This document shows positions 9,046-16,501 of a stretch of 64,000 nucleotides of DNA, one piece after another. The notes below the pieces were generated by a model, which was given only the letters and a program-made list of their open reading frames with translations, searched no databases and was not told the DNA's origin. Made by a program: the position numbers and the translations under genes. This stretch comes from Streptomyces rishiriensis. Lineage in GTDB: Bacteria; Actinomycetota; Actinomycetes; Streptomycetales; Streptomycetaceae. The stretch spans positions 118,169 through 182,168 of the forward strand of contig NZ_BEWA01000015.1 of NCBI RefSeq assembly GCF_003112535.1, in the 5' to 3' direction. How positions within the stretch are numbered: the stretch's first letter is position 1; every line of letters begins with the position of its first letter.

Positions 9046-9084
9046 CCTCGGCCGGGGCTCGGGCAGGCCGAGCCCCGGCCGGGG
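9046..9084. terminator. Hairpin terminator next to protease gene
   Basis: A perfect 13-bp stem (9050-9062 with 9068-9080, loop GCAGG), extendable by four more pairs with one G-T. It lies directly after the leftward protease stop at 9087 and also faces the small gene ending at 8897. Confidence 0.7.
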
Positions 9085-9086
9085 GG

Positions 9087-10487
9087 TCACCCCCAGGTCG
9101 CCGAGTAGTAGCGCTGGTAGGCCTTGCGGTCCTGCTCGGCGCGGAAGTACCGGGTCGCGACCAGGGCGACCATGCTCCCCGCGATGACCAGCAGCCCGGG
9201 GCCGATGTTCCTCGGGTCGGTGAGCCGGGCGGCCAGGGACACGTCGCCGCCGACGCCCGTCACCGGCGTCGTGGTGCCGGGGGAGGCGGAGCCCGGGGCG
9301 ATCGCCGCCTGGGTGGGGGAGGACGCGGGCGCGGGCCCGGCCGACGACGTCTGCTTGCCGGCCTGGCCGCCGGCGGAGGGGGCGGCCACGATCAGCTGGA
9401 CGCCGCCGAGCTGGGCCAGGGCGTTCGTGACGGGCTGGAAGAACGTCGTGCCCCCCGTCTTGCAGTCGCCGCTGCCGCCCGAGGTGACGCCGAGGGCGAT
9501 GCCGTCGGAGAACATCGGGCCGCCGCTGTCGCCCGGTTCGGCGCACACGTTCGTCTCGATGAGCCCGCTGACCGTGCCCTCCGGATAGTTCACCGTCGCG
9601 TCCAGGCCGGTGACCTGGCCGTCGTGCAGCCCGCTGGTGCTGCCGCTGCGGAACACCCGCTGTCCCACGGCCGCGTCACCGGTGCCCGTGATGCGCACTC
9701 CGTTGCCGTTGCCGATGGCCACCACGTCGGCGCCGTCGCCAGCCTTGCCGTTGGCGTACTGCACCAGGGAGAAGTCGCTGCCGGGGAAGTTGGAGTTGAC
9801 CGTCTGGCCCACCTGGCGCTCGGCCTGGTTGTCGGCGAACCAGGTCGAACCGGTCGGCCCGCAGTGCCCGGCCGTGAGGATGAAGTCGCTCGTTCCGTTC
9901 GTCACGTTGAAGCCGGCCGAGCAGCGTCCGCCGGTCGACAGGATGGGCTGCGCGCCGTTGATCCGCGTGGTGAACTCGCCGGCCGTGCGCTCCATGCGCA
10001 CGAAGCTGCCGATCCCGGCGGCCGTGTCCGTCAGCCGCGACCAGTCGGCGGCCGACACCGTCTTGTCGGCCTGCACGACGACCTGGTTGGTCCGGTAGTC
10101 CATCACCCAGGCGGTGCCGGGCACCTTGGGCGCCGACCGCAGGGTCGCGGTGGCCGACTTGAGCTCGTTCATGCTGTGCGGGACGACCTTCGGCTCGACG
10201 CCCGCCGCCCGGACGGCGTCGGCCGTCTCCTTGTCCGTGACCGCGACCACCGGCCGGCCGTCGTCGGCGATCCAGGTGCCCGCGGTGCGCGCGGTGCCGA
10301 GCTTCTTGACGAGGGCGGCCCCCGGATTGGTCACGACGGGGCCGGCGGCGCTGCGCACCGTCGCCTGCGTGACGGGCGGCTCGCTCGCCATGGCCGCCTG
10401 CGTGACCATGGCCCCTCCCAGGAGGAGTCCGCCGACCGCCGCCAGCCGGGTCACTCGCCGGACGGTCCGTCGTCGTACGTGCCTCAT
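9087..10487 (-). CDS. Membrane-anchored alpha-lytic-type serine protease
   Basis: A 466-residue secreted protease of the chymotrypsin fold (family S1, streptogrisin/alpha-lytic branch). Residues 1-35 form a signal peptide with an Arg-rich start. Residues about 40-180 form a pro-region. The catalytic domain follows with His208 (LTAGHCG), Asp238 (GSDFSLVQY) and Ser321 (GDSGGPMF). After a Ser/Pro/Gly-rich linker (about 375-425) comes one membrane helix (GPGLLVIAGSMVALVATRYF) and a basic tail, so the enzyme should stay anchored with the catalytic domain outside. Streptogrisins usually end after the protease domain. ATG 10487 follows GGGAGCC. Confidence 0.9.
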   Translation of the reverse strand: MRHVRRRTVRRVTRLAAVGGLLLGGAMVTQAAMASEPPVTQATVRSAAGPVVTNPGAALVKKLGTARTAGTWIADDGRPVVAVTDKETADAVRAAGVEPKVVPHSMNELKSATATLRSAPKVPGTAWVMDYRTNQVVVQADKTVSAADWSRLTDTAAGIGSFVRMERTAGEFTTRINGAQPILSTGGRCSAGFNVTNGTSDFILTAGHCGPTGSTWFADNQAERQVGQTVNSNFPGSDFSLVQYANGKAGDGADVVAIGNGNGVRITGTGDAAVGQRVFRSGSTSGLHDGQVTGLDATVNYPEGTVSGLIETNVCAEPGDSGGPMFSDGIALGVTSGGSGDCKTGGTTFFQPVTNALAQLGGVQLIVAAPSAGGQAGKQTSSAGPAPASSPTQAAIAPGSASPGTTTPVTGVGGDVSLAARLTDPRNIGPGLLVIAGSMVALVATRYFRAEQDRKAYQRYYSATWG

Positions 10488-10759
10488 GCATGGCTCCCGA
10501 AACCCTGAACGCGCGGTCTCAACACCGCGGGGCACTCCGGTCGTTGAGCGCCCTCACCCTGGATACGTGCCAGGTCCCGGCAGCGTTCACCCCGGAAGCG
10601 ATCACCTCGCGGGCGGCGGCGCCGCGGCGGCCGCCCCGCGCCGGTCCCGGCGGAGGCGGGCGACGAGGGCGACGACACCGGCCGCATGCGCCGGAGCCGG
10701 CCGGACTGCGGACCGAGGCTGCCGCGGTGGTGACGGGCGCCGCTGCCTACACTGCGGAC

Positions 10760-11140
10760 ATGGACGAGAAGGCGATCGACCGGCTGGCCGCGGGCAAGTA
10801 TCTGCTGATCACCAGCTATCGGAAGAACGGGACCGGGGTCGCCACCCCCGTGTGGGTGGTGCGCGACGGCGACGCGCTCGGAGCCTGGTCGGCCGCCGAC
10901 GCCTGGAAGGTCAAGCGGATCCGGGCCCGCGGCGACGTCCTGGTCGGCCCGTGCGACGTTCGCGGGAAGCCCACCGGCGCACAGGTCCCGGCGACCGCGG
11001 AGATCTGCGACGCGCAGACCACCGCGCGCTACCGCACGCTGCTGGCCCGCAAGTACGGCGTGGTGGGGCGGCTCACCCTGCTCGGCAGCAGACTGCGCCG
11101 CGGCTCCGAAGGGACCGTGGGGATCCGCATCACGCTGTGA
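10760..11140 (+). CDS. PPOX class flavin/F420-dependent oxidoreductase
   Basis: A 126-residue split-barrel protein of the pyridoxamine-phosphate-oxidase-like class, which binds FMN or F420. Family features are the N-terminal KYLLITSYRKNGTGVATPVWVV, strands GALGAWSAADAWKVKRI and a RGDVLVGPCDVRGK segment. The start is ATG 10760. A -10-like TACACT (10747-10752) ends seven bases before it with no ribosome site, so the mRNA appears leaderless. The substrate is unknown. A strong hairpin follows. Confidence 0.82.
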   Translation: MDEKAIDRLAAGKYLLITSYRKNGTGVATPVWVVRDGDALGAWSAADAWKVKRIRARGDVLVGPCDVRGKPTGAQVPATAEICDAQTTARYRTLLARKYGVVGRLTLLGSRLRRGSEGTVGIRITL

Positions 11141-11146
11141 GCCGCG

Positions 11147-11182
11147 CGGAGGGGCACGGACCGCGCGGTCCGTGCCCCTCCG
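11147..11182. terminator. Perfect 16-bp hairpin terminator
   Basis: Arms 11147-11162 and 11167-11182 pair perfectly around GCGC, starting seven bases after the PPOX gene stop. It stands between convergent genes and is followed by a C-run on the plus strand. Confidence 0.8.
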
Positions 11183-11251
11183 CCCCCCCTTGCACTCCTC
11201 GCCGCCCGCCACCGCCGTCCGTCTCTGCGCGGCGGGCGCGGGAGGAGTGGG

Positions 11252-14023
11252 CTACGGCGTGTCCACGACCGTTCCGGTCGCGATAGGGGCGTCCGGCAGC
11301 GGCTCGCCCGACTCGTCGGTCAGCGTCAGGCGCACCGACTCCTCGGGCTCGGCCACCTGGTCCTTCACCGTGGGAATGCCGAACTCGGCGCTCGTGGAGC
11401 CGGCCGGGACGTCGGGCCCGACGTACATCTCCACCTGCGACAGCGGGAGTTCCGGGTCGGGCTGCCGACCCGAGACGTCCTCCAGCCACCGCGGGTCCAC
11501 GTCCTTGGTGGACAGCTCGGCCCCGTCGGTGACGGGCAGCAGCCGCAGCGGGAACCACAGGGGCACCTCGGCGCGTGACGAGAGCGAGATCCGCCAGGTC
11601 AGCGGCTCGCCCTCGGTCGCCCGGACGGCGGGCGTCAGGGTCACCGCCGGCGCCGGGTCGTCGTTCTGCGCCGTGACCCCGCCCCGGTAGGAGCCGACGA
11701 CCGCGCCGTGCACGGCCTTCACGAGGAGGTTCTGTTCCTCGTCGTGGCCGAAGAGCGCGTCGCCCTTCACCTCGACCGGCACGTCGATCGGAGTGGCGCC
11801 GGGCCGGACCGGGACCACCTTCTCCGTCGCCTCGCCGGTCCCGGGGTCGACCACGTAGAAGCGGGCCGTGCCGGCGCCGTGCCCGGACACCCGGACCGGC
11901 ACGTGGTAGGTGCGGGCGCCGGAGTCGCCCTCCTTCACCGTGATCCGCCCGACGTCGACGCGCGGCAGCGCCGCCGCCCTCACCGCCGGCGTGCCGGGCG
12001 CCCAGCCCCAGGCGTCCATGAACCACGCCTGCCCGGACGCCGAACGCGGAGTCAGGGAAAGGGACTTGACGTGTGCGAGGTCGAGTCCGGCGCGGGTGGC
12101 GGCGGTCAGCGGCACCCGCAGCTCGCGGGCCCAGTAGGAGGCCGTACGGGAGGAGCCGGGCAGCCCGTCGACCGTGATCCGGCCGAGGTCGGCGCGGCGG
12201 CCCGCGGAGTCGGCGACGGCCACGTCCAGCGCGGTGCCTGCGGTGTTCGGCGGCACGAACACGCGCAGCGCCAGGCTCCTGGCGCCGGCGAGGGAGACCG
12301 GGGCGGTGGACGTGATCTTCGTCGGCCCGCCCGGTGCGGACCAGCGCATGGCGACCGCGCTCTTGGCGCTGTCCGTCTCCACGTCCCACCAGCCGAAGTG
12401 CGGGGACATCCCCAGGGCGTCCTGGCCCAGACAGGCCCTGGCCGGGTCGGTGTCGGCCCGGCACACGCGGCCGCCGGTCACCTTCACCCCGCCGTCCGGC
12501 AGGAACCCGCCCGAGCGCCGGGCGCCGACCGCGTGCGTCAGGACACGGGCCGGATCGGCGGAGGGCGCGCGCCGCCCGGTGCCGTCGAGCAGCGGGCGCA
12601 CCCGGTCGTCGCCTCCGACGAACAGCCGGGCGGCGGCCGCGATGTAGGTCGAGCCGGCCCGGTGCTGCTGGTCGGCGCTCAGCCGGGTCGGGGCGTTCCC
12701 CGAGCAGACCCCGTCCGGTTCCTGCGGGGAGTCGTAGAAGTCGTCCGAGGCCGGGGCCTCGGACTGGCCTGGGGTCCACTCGCTGTTGAAGAAGTTGTGG
12801 TTGGCGCCGACCACGTAGACGGCGCTGTGCAGGGCGGTTCCGCGACTGACGCCGCGCGTCCCGTCGAGGTAGGTCTCGCCCTCGAGGTCGGAGACGTCAC
12901 CGTCGCAGCCGGGCAGGATGGTCGCGGACGGCACGTCGGCGACCGGATTCTGGCCGAAGATCGTCGGTCCGATGAGCACCGTTCCGCGGATCTTCCAGCG
13001 GACCGGGCCCCGGTAGCCGTCCTGGGCGGCCGGCGGCGGGTAGAGGCTGTCCATGGCCGCCCGGTTGACGCCCTCGCCGCCGCGGGAGTGGCCGACGAGC
13101 AGGACCCGGGAGAGGTCGGCCCGGGGGGCCTCGCGCACCGCGGCCGGGGCCTTGCCCGGGTGGGCGGCCCAGTCGGCCCATCGGGCGAGGTGCAGGCGGA
13201 CCAGGGAGGAGCGGCCCTGAGCGCCGGCGTCCTCGACGTCCCCGTCCTGGCCGTTGATGCCGTTGGCCGAGATCGAGACGGTGACGTATCCCTGGGAGGC
13301 GAGCAGCCGCTGGTCCTTGAGATAGCCCTTGTAGCTGGGGATCTCCTTCGTGCCCACGGGGCAGGGCCAGTCGATGTTCACGTCGTCCTCGGCGCCCGGC
13401 TTGTAGCAGGTGACGTGACGGCCGTGCAGGAACAGCGCGAGCGGCCGCCTGCCGGTGGCGCCCTTCGGCGCGACCACGACGGCCCGCATCTCGACGGGCT
13501 GGGCGTAGCCCGGCAGCTTCACCGCGGGCAGGGTGTACTCGCCGGAGAGCGTGCGGTACGCACCGGGCCTGCCGGGGTCCACGGAGTTCGCCGGAAGGGG
13601 GGCGGGGAGCTGCGGCGCGGTGCGCGCACGCTGGTTCCGCCGGGCGGATCCGGCGGCGGGTGCGTCCAGCCGGCGTCCGCTCGCGAGCACCTGCAGGTCC
13701 TTCAGGGGGGCGCCGCCGACGGCGTCGAGGGAGAGCCGGAACGTGCGGCCGTCCTTGCCGGGTCGCGGAACGCCGAGCAGCCGGTCGCCCGCGTGGAACT
13801 CCACGCGGGCGTCGCCGGGGGGCACCGGCCGGGGCGAGCGCCACACCAGCTCACGGGCGGCGCCCTCGCCGGCGACCAGCCACCCCGACGGCAGTGCGCT
13901 GTCGGCGGGCGCGGTCAACGGCCTTGTCTCGGACGGTTGTCGGGCTTGTGCCAGTCCCGGTGTTCCCGCCAGGGCCGCGAGCGCGGCCACGGCGGTGACA
14001 CCTATTCGCCGGGCACGGATCAA
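11252..14023 (-). CDS. Large secreted alpha/beta hydrolase with Calx-beta-like C-terminus
   Basis: A 923-residue exported protein. A short basic N-terminus and hydrophobic segment ending GLAQA give a signal peptide (about 1-27). Residues about 160-450 form an alpha/beta-hydrolase with nucleophile elbow GHSRGGEG (Ser313), an oxyanion strand LALFLHG (about 195-201) and a likely catalytic His in GANHNFF (about 437). A galactose-binding-like beta domain and two Calx-beta-like segments follow (KEGDSGARTYHVPV; AEPEESVRLTLTD). TTG 14023 is chosen because GAGGAG lies six bases upstream. The fold suggests an esterase or lipase; the substrate is unknown. It stands alone. Confidence 0.82.
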   Translation of the reverse strand: MIRARRIGVTAVAALAALAGTPGLAQARQPSETRPLTAPADSALPSGWLVAGEGAARELVWRSPRPVPPGDARVEFHAGDRLLGVPRPGKDGRTFRLSLDAVGGAPLKDLQVLASGRRLDAPAAGSARRNQRARTAPQLPAPLPANSVDPGRPGAYRTLSGEYTLPAVKLPGYAQPVEMRAVVVAPKGATGRRPLALFLHGRHVTCYKPGAEDDVNIDWPCPVGTKEIPSYKGYLKDQRLLASQGYVTVSISANGINGQDGDVEDAGAQGRSSLVRLHLARWADWAAHPGKAPAAVREAPRADLSRVLLVGHSRGGEGVNRAAMDSLYPPPAAQDGYRGPVRWKIRGTVLIGPTIFGQNPVADVPSATILPGCDGDVSDLEGETYLDGTRGVSRGTALHSAVYVVGANHNFFNSEWTPGQSEAPASDDFYDSPQEPDGVCSGNAPTRLSADQQHRAGSTYIAAAARLFVGGDDRVRPLLDGTGRRAPSADPARVLTHAVGARRSGGFLPDGGVKVTGGRVCRADTDPARACLGQDALGMSPHFGWWDVETDSAKSAVAMRWSAPGGPTKITSTAPVSLAGARSLALRVFVPPNTAGTALDVAVADSAGRRADLGRITVDGLPGSSRTASYWARELRVPLTAATRAGLDLAHVKSLSLTPRSASGQAWFMDAWGWAPGTPAVRAAALPRVDVGRITVKEGDSGARTYHVPVRVSGHGAGTARFYVVDPGTGEATEKVVPVRPGATPIDVPVEVKGDALFGHDEEQNLLVKAVHGAVVGSYRGGVTAQNDDPAPAVTLTPAVRATEGEPLTWRISLSSRAEVPLWFPLRLLPVTDGAELSTKDVDPRWLEDVSGRQPDPELPLSQVEMYVGPDVPAGSTSAEFGIPTVKDQVAEPEESVRLTLTDESGEPLPDAPIATGTVVDTP

Positions 14024-14230
14024 GGTCCACTCCTCAACACTCGGAGCGCGGGGGCCCCGTCCGTACCGGGAGCCCCTCGCATTCCGAAGGAAGCGAAAGT
14101 GGATCTGTGGGTTGCCTGTGACGACGGACCCGGTCCGCACCAGGACATGAATCCGGACACCGGCGCCCCATGGCCGGCCCGCCCCGCCGACCGGGGAGCG
14201 ACCGCCCGGCCGTCCGGCCGGATCGGACCC

Positions 14231-14257
14231 AGGGCGCGTATCGAGTGGTGATCAATC
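14231..14257 (+). repeat. Left terminal inverted repeat of IS remnant
   Basis: It begins AGGGCGCGTATCGAGTGGTG and ends TGATCAATC. Its reverse complement matches the right repeat at 25 of 27 positions. The region from 14024 to 14230, upstream of the big hydrolase gene, holds no gene I can support; 14258-14325 is likewise gene-free. Confidence 0.7.
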
Positions 14258-14325
14258 TGCGGGATTTGCCTCGCGACAAAGGCTGATCGCAGACCAGCGG
14301 GCGATCGCACTGGATGCACAGCCGG

Positions 14326-14814
14326 TCAGCCTGTGGGCAGGCCGATCTGATGGCGTTCGAGCACGGAGCGGAGCTCCGAAAGGACCTGCACGGCGGCCGG
14401 CCCTGAGGGGCCACCGAGGGCGCCTGCGGTCAGCTCGGCCAGCGTTTCGGTGAAGGTGGCCTCCGCCGCCTCGACGAGTTGCAGGCCGTCATCGGTCAGG
14501 TCCAGCAGTGATGAGCGACGATCCGATGGATTGGTTCGCCGCACGACCCGTGCCTGCTTCTCCAGACGGTCGATGCCCTTGCTGGTCGCACCGATCCCGA
14601 TGGCGAACTCAGCGGCAAGGTCCGCCACCCGGGACCCAGGGTGGTCGCGCAGGAAGCGCAGGAATTCGAACTGCGAGGTGACGATCCCGTGCCGCTCGCG
14701 AAGACGGTCGTTCAGCGCGTTGTAGAGGCGCGTCTCACAGCGAACGAGGTCGGCGAAGAAGCCCGGGAGGTCGACCCGGCCACCGCTTGACTTTCTTGCG
14801 TGACGCGCATGCAA
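14326..14814 (-). CDS. MarR family transcriptional regulator, start uncertain
   Basis: The recognisable winged-helix protein starts at DLPGFFADLVRCETRLYNAL and contains GSRVADLAAEFAIGIGATSKGIDRL (recognition helix region), the wing around NPSDRRSSLLDLTDDG, and dimer helices to the end. It would be about 150 residues. The Asp is preceded by GTC, which is not a start; the first usable in-frame codon upstream is TTG 14814, lying inside the transposase remnant on the opposite strand. So the native start may have been lost or replaced at the junction near 14,790. Function depends on whether translation still initiates. It is enclosed by IS terminal repeats. Confidence 0.65.
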   Translation of the reverse strand: MHARHARKSSGGRVDLPGFFADLVRCETRLYNALNDRLRERHGIVTSQFEFLRFLRDHPGSRVADLAAEFAIGIGATSKGIDRLEKQARVVRRTNPSDRRSSLLDLTDDGLQLVEAAEATFTETLAELTAGALGGPSGPAAVQVLSELRSVLERHQIGLPTG

Positions 14815-15073
14815 CTGGCACCCGGCGCCGACACGGACTCCGCCTGAAGGCCGCCCTCCTGGGACGCTCCAGGGGCGGGCGGACCAGCAAGGTCCACCTC
14901 GCCGCCGACCGCAAGTGCCGGAAAGGAACACCGTCGAGCGCCTGATCAGCAAGCTCAGAGCCTGGCGAGGCATCGCCACCCGATACGACAAGACCCCGGA
15001 CAGCTACCTCGCCGGCCTCCACCTGCGCGCCTCGATGATCTGGATCAAGGACCGCACCCGGACCGCCGATTGA
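14804..15073 (+). pseudogene. IS5-family transposase remnant with internal deletion
   Basis: Two transposase pieces are joined. The first reads LLGRSRGGRTSKVHLAADRK, the conserved segment near the first catalytic region of IS5-type transposases. It is followed, in another frame, by the C-terminus with VERLISKLRAWRGIATRYDK and LHLRASMIWIKDRTRTAD, ending at TGA 15071-15073. The roughly 100-residue catalytic middle and the N-terminus are absent, and the frame changes near 14,920. It cannot make a working enzyme. The stop codon lies inside the right terminal repeat, as in intact relatives. The left limit is approximate. Confidence 0.75.
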
Positions 15074-15094
15074 TCACGACTCGATACGCACCCT
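15068..15094 (-). repeat. Right terminal inverted repeat of IS remnant
   Basis: It reads GATTGATCACGACTCGATAC and ends GCACCCT on the plus strand. It overlaps the TAG stop codon (15093-15095) of the leftward DUF35 gene, so the element boundary set the present 3' end of that gene. Confidence 0.7.
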
Positions 15095-15506
15095 AGTGCC
15101 AGGCCCGGTACGGCTCGTCGAGGAGTTGGAAGACCGGCTCGCCCCGCACCGGGTCCTTGACCGTGGACAGGCGGACGCGGTCGCCGCTGTGGATGCCGAT
15201 GAGCGGACCCATGACCCGGCCGCGGACGACGAACCCCTCGGCCATCTCCACGAGCGAGACGTTGCGCGCGGCGGGGGTGTTGCGGTGCACCACGGTGGCG
15301 TGGCGCACCGTCCCGGCGCCCTCGCTGCGCTCGGTGCGCAGGTCGCTGCCCTGGCAGACCGGACACAGGAGACGGTGGTACATGGCGGTGCCGCACCAGG
15401 TGCACCGCTGGAAGAGGATCGTGTCGCCGTCGGCGCTCGCGCGGTCGAGGAGGCCCGCCGCGGAGCCGGCGGCCTGCTGGACGACGTTCCCTGAGTGGTG
15501 GTACAC
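15093..15506 (-). CDS. DUF35 zinc-ribbon/OB-fold protein
   Basis: A 137-residue protein of the DUF35 (ChsH2-like) family. It has an N-terminal helix, a zinc ribbon with Cys35, Cys38, Cys48 and Cys51 (CTWCG and CPVC), and an OB-fold ending in EPVFQLLDEPYRAWH. Such proteins bind acyl-CoA and work with a thiolase/lipid-transfer protein or a MaoC hydratase in steroid or fatty-acid degradation. No such partner is adjacent; instead the gene ends at the IS remnant. I choose GTG 15506, nine bases after AGGGAG. A palindrome lies in its promoter. Its stop is supplied at the element boundary, so the last residues may not be original. Confidence 0.8.
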   Translation of the reverse strand: MYHHSGNVVQQAAGSAAGLLDRASADGDTILFQRCTWCGTAMYHRLLCPVCQGSDLRTERSEGAGTVRHATVVHRNTPAARNVSLVEMAEGFVVRGRVMGPLIGIHSGDRVRLSTVKDPVRGEPVFQLLDEPYRAWH

Positions 15507-15602
15507 GCGGGTCAACTCCCTGCACTCGGCCGGAATCCACGTGCGCGGCTCACCCGTGCACGGACGTGCCCGGTCGACCGGTGCCACCGTGCACGCCCCA
15601 CA

Positions 15603-15630
15603 CGATATGGCACTCAGTGCCACTCGTAAA
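15603..15630 (-). promoter_or_regulatory. Promoter with palindromic operator for the DUF35 gene
   Basis: The perfect 15-bp palindrome TGGCACTCAGTGCCA (15608-15622) lies between a possible -35 (TTTACG, minus strand, 15630-15625) and a possible -10 (ATATCG, 15608-15603). The half-site GGCACTC also starts the inverted repeat just upstream of the neighbouring TetR gene (16449). This is good evidence for repression by that TetR protein, though the pairing is inference. Confidence 0.55.
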
Positions 15631-15670
15631 GGCACTGCGTACCCCCAAAAATGGAGAGGGTCCCGGGTGG

Positions 15671-16417
15671 TCAGTCGCGCCCGAGGGTCGTCTCGATCTC
15701 CTGCACGACCCGCCACAGCGGGGCCCCGCGCCGGGAGACGATGACGACGACGTCCTCGGGGCGTTCGGCGGCTCCCCGCGGCGGGTTCCCGGGCTCGACC
15801 CGCCGCTCGTCGGCGGACGGCGCCGGGGGCGAGCCGAACGCCGCCTGCACGTACCCCAGCGCGTGGTCCACGGTCGCGGTCGCCTCGCCCTGTCCGTCCG
15901 AACGCAGCCAGGAGCGCAGCGCGTTGTTGTGGGCGGCGACCACCGCGGCCGCGATCACGTCGGCCCGCAGGTTCCCGTCGCGCCCGCCGGCGAAGCGGCC
16001 CCGCAGGTACTCGGCGAGGGCGCGCTCGTAGCGCCACACCACCGACAGCTCGTACGCGCGCAGCCCGGGCACCTGCTTGGTGAGCCGGTAGCGCTGCACG
16101 GAGAAGGAGGGGTTCTCCGCGTACATCAGCAGGACCAGCCGGGCGGCGTCGCAGACGCGTCGTACCGGCTCGTGCTCCGGCCCGCTCGCGCCGAGGAAGG
16201 CCGTCATGTCGGCCAGGCACCGCTCGTGGTCGGGGAAGACCACGTCGTCCTTGGAGGGGAAGTAGCGGAAGAACGAGCGCCGGCCGACCCCCGCGAGCGT
16301 CACGATGTCGTCGACGGTGGTCTGCTCGTAGCCCCGCTCCGTGAACAGCCGGAAGGCCGCCGCGACCAGGGCGTCCCGCATCGGCGGCTTGGCCTCCGCC
16401 TTGTCAGTGGCGCTCAT
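15671..16417 (-). CDS. TetR family transcriptional regulator
   Basis: A 248-residue regulator. The N-terminal helix-turn-helix is at about 14-60: AAFRLFTERGYEQTTVDDIV, then LAGVGRRSFFRYFPSKDDVV. The C-terminal ligand domain ends in an acidic and Pro-rich tail. The length is above the usual 190-220 because of this tail. ATG 16417 is used. The neighbouring DUF35 promoter holds a 15-bp palindrome of the kind TetR dimers bind, and the region upstream of this gene repeats the half-site, so it may control both. By analogy with DUF35 function the ligand may be an acyl-CoA; that is inference. Confidence 0.88.
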   Translation of the reverse strand: MSATDKAEAKPPMRDALVAAAFRLFTERGYEQTTVDDIVTLAGVGRRSFFRYFPSKDDVVFPDHERCLADMTAFLGASGPEHEPVRRVCDAARLVLLMYAENPSFSVQRYRLTKQVPGLRAYELSVVWRYERALAEYLRGRFAGGRDGNLRADVIAAAVVAAHNNALRSWLRSDGQGEATATVDHALGYVQAAFGSPPAPSADERRVEPGNPPRGAAERPEDVVVIVSRRGAPLWRVVQEIETTLGRD

Positions 16418-16448
16418 GCACGGAACGTAACACCTGCGACGACGTCAT

Positions 16449-16483
16449 GGCACTCGGTTCCCTCCGCGCGGGAACCGAGTGCC
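16449..16483. terminator. Inverted repeat between folD and tetR (terminator and/or operator)
   Basis: A perfect 14-bp inverted repeat (16449-16462 with 16470-16483, loop of seven) lies 18 bases after the folD stop and 32 bases before the tetR start. As RNA it is a good terminator for folD. As DNA its arms carry GGCACTC, the half-site of the palindrome near the DUF35 gene, so it might also bind TetR. Confidence 0.6.
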
Positions 16484-16501
16484 GTGCGGCGTCCGCCGGC
16501 G

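Larger units (their letters stand above)
14231..15094. mobile_element. IS5-type element remnant carrying a marR gene
   Basis: An 864-bp segment bounded by terminal inverted repeats (14231-14257 and 15068-15094) that match at 25 of 27 positions. It contains fragments of an IS5-type transposase on the plus strand near the right end and, filling the rest, a MarR regulator on the minus strand. No obvious target duplication is seen next to the repeats. The size is close to a whole small IS5-family element although most of the transposase is missing. Either a regulator replaced transposase sequence, or two element copies flanked the gene and collapsed. Confidence 0.6.

Noticed and set aside
14815..14991. 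N-terminal extension of the MarR protein to an upstream ATG
   Set aside because: It is translated antisense to the transposase remnant and has no similarity to MarR N-termini; only the region from about 14790 downward is real.
16449..16483. CIRCE (HrcA) heat-shock element
   Set aside because: The arms share only GCACTC with CIRCE and the spacer and outer bases differ; no heat-shock gene is adjacent.
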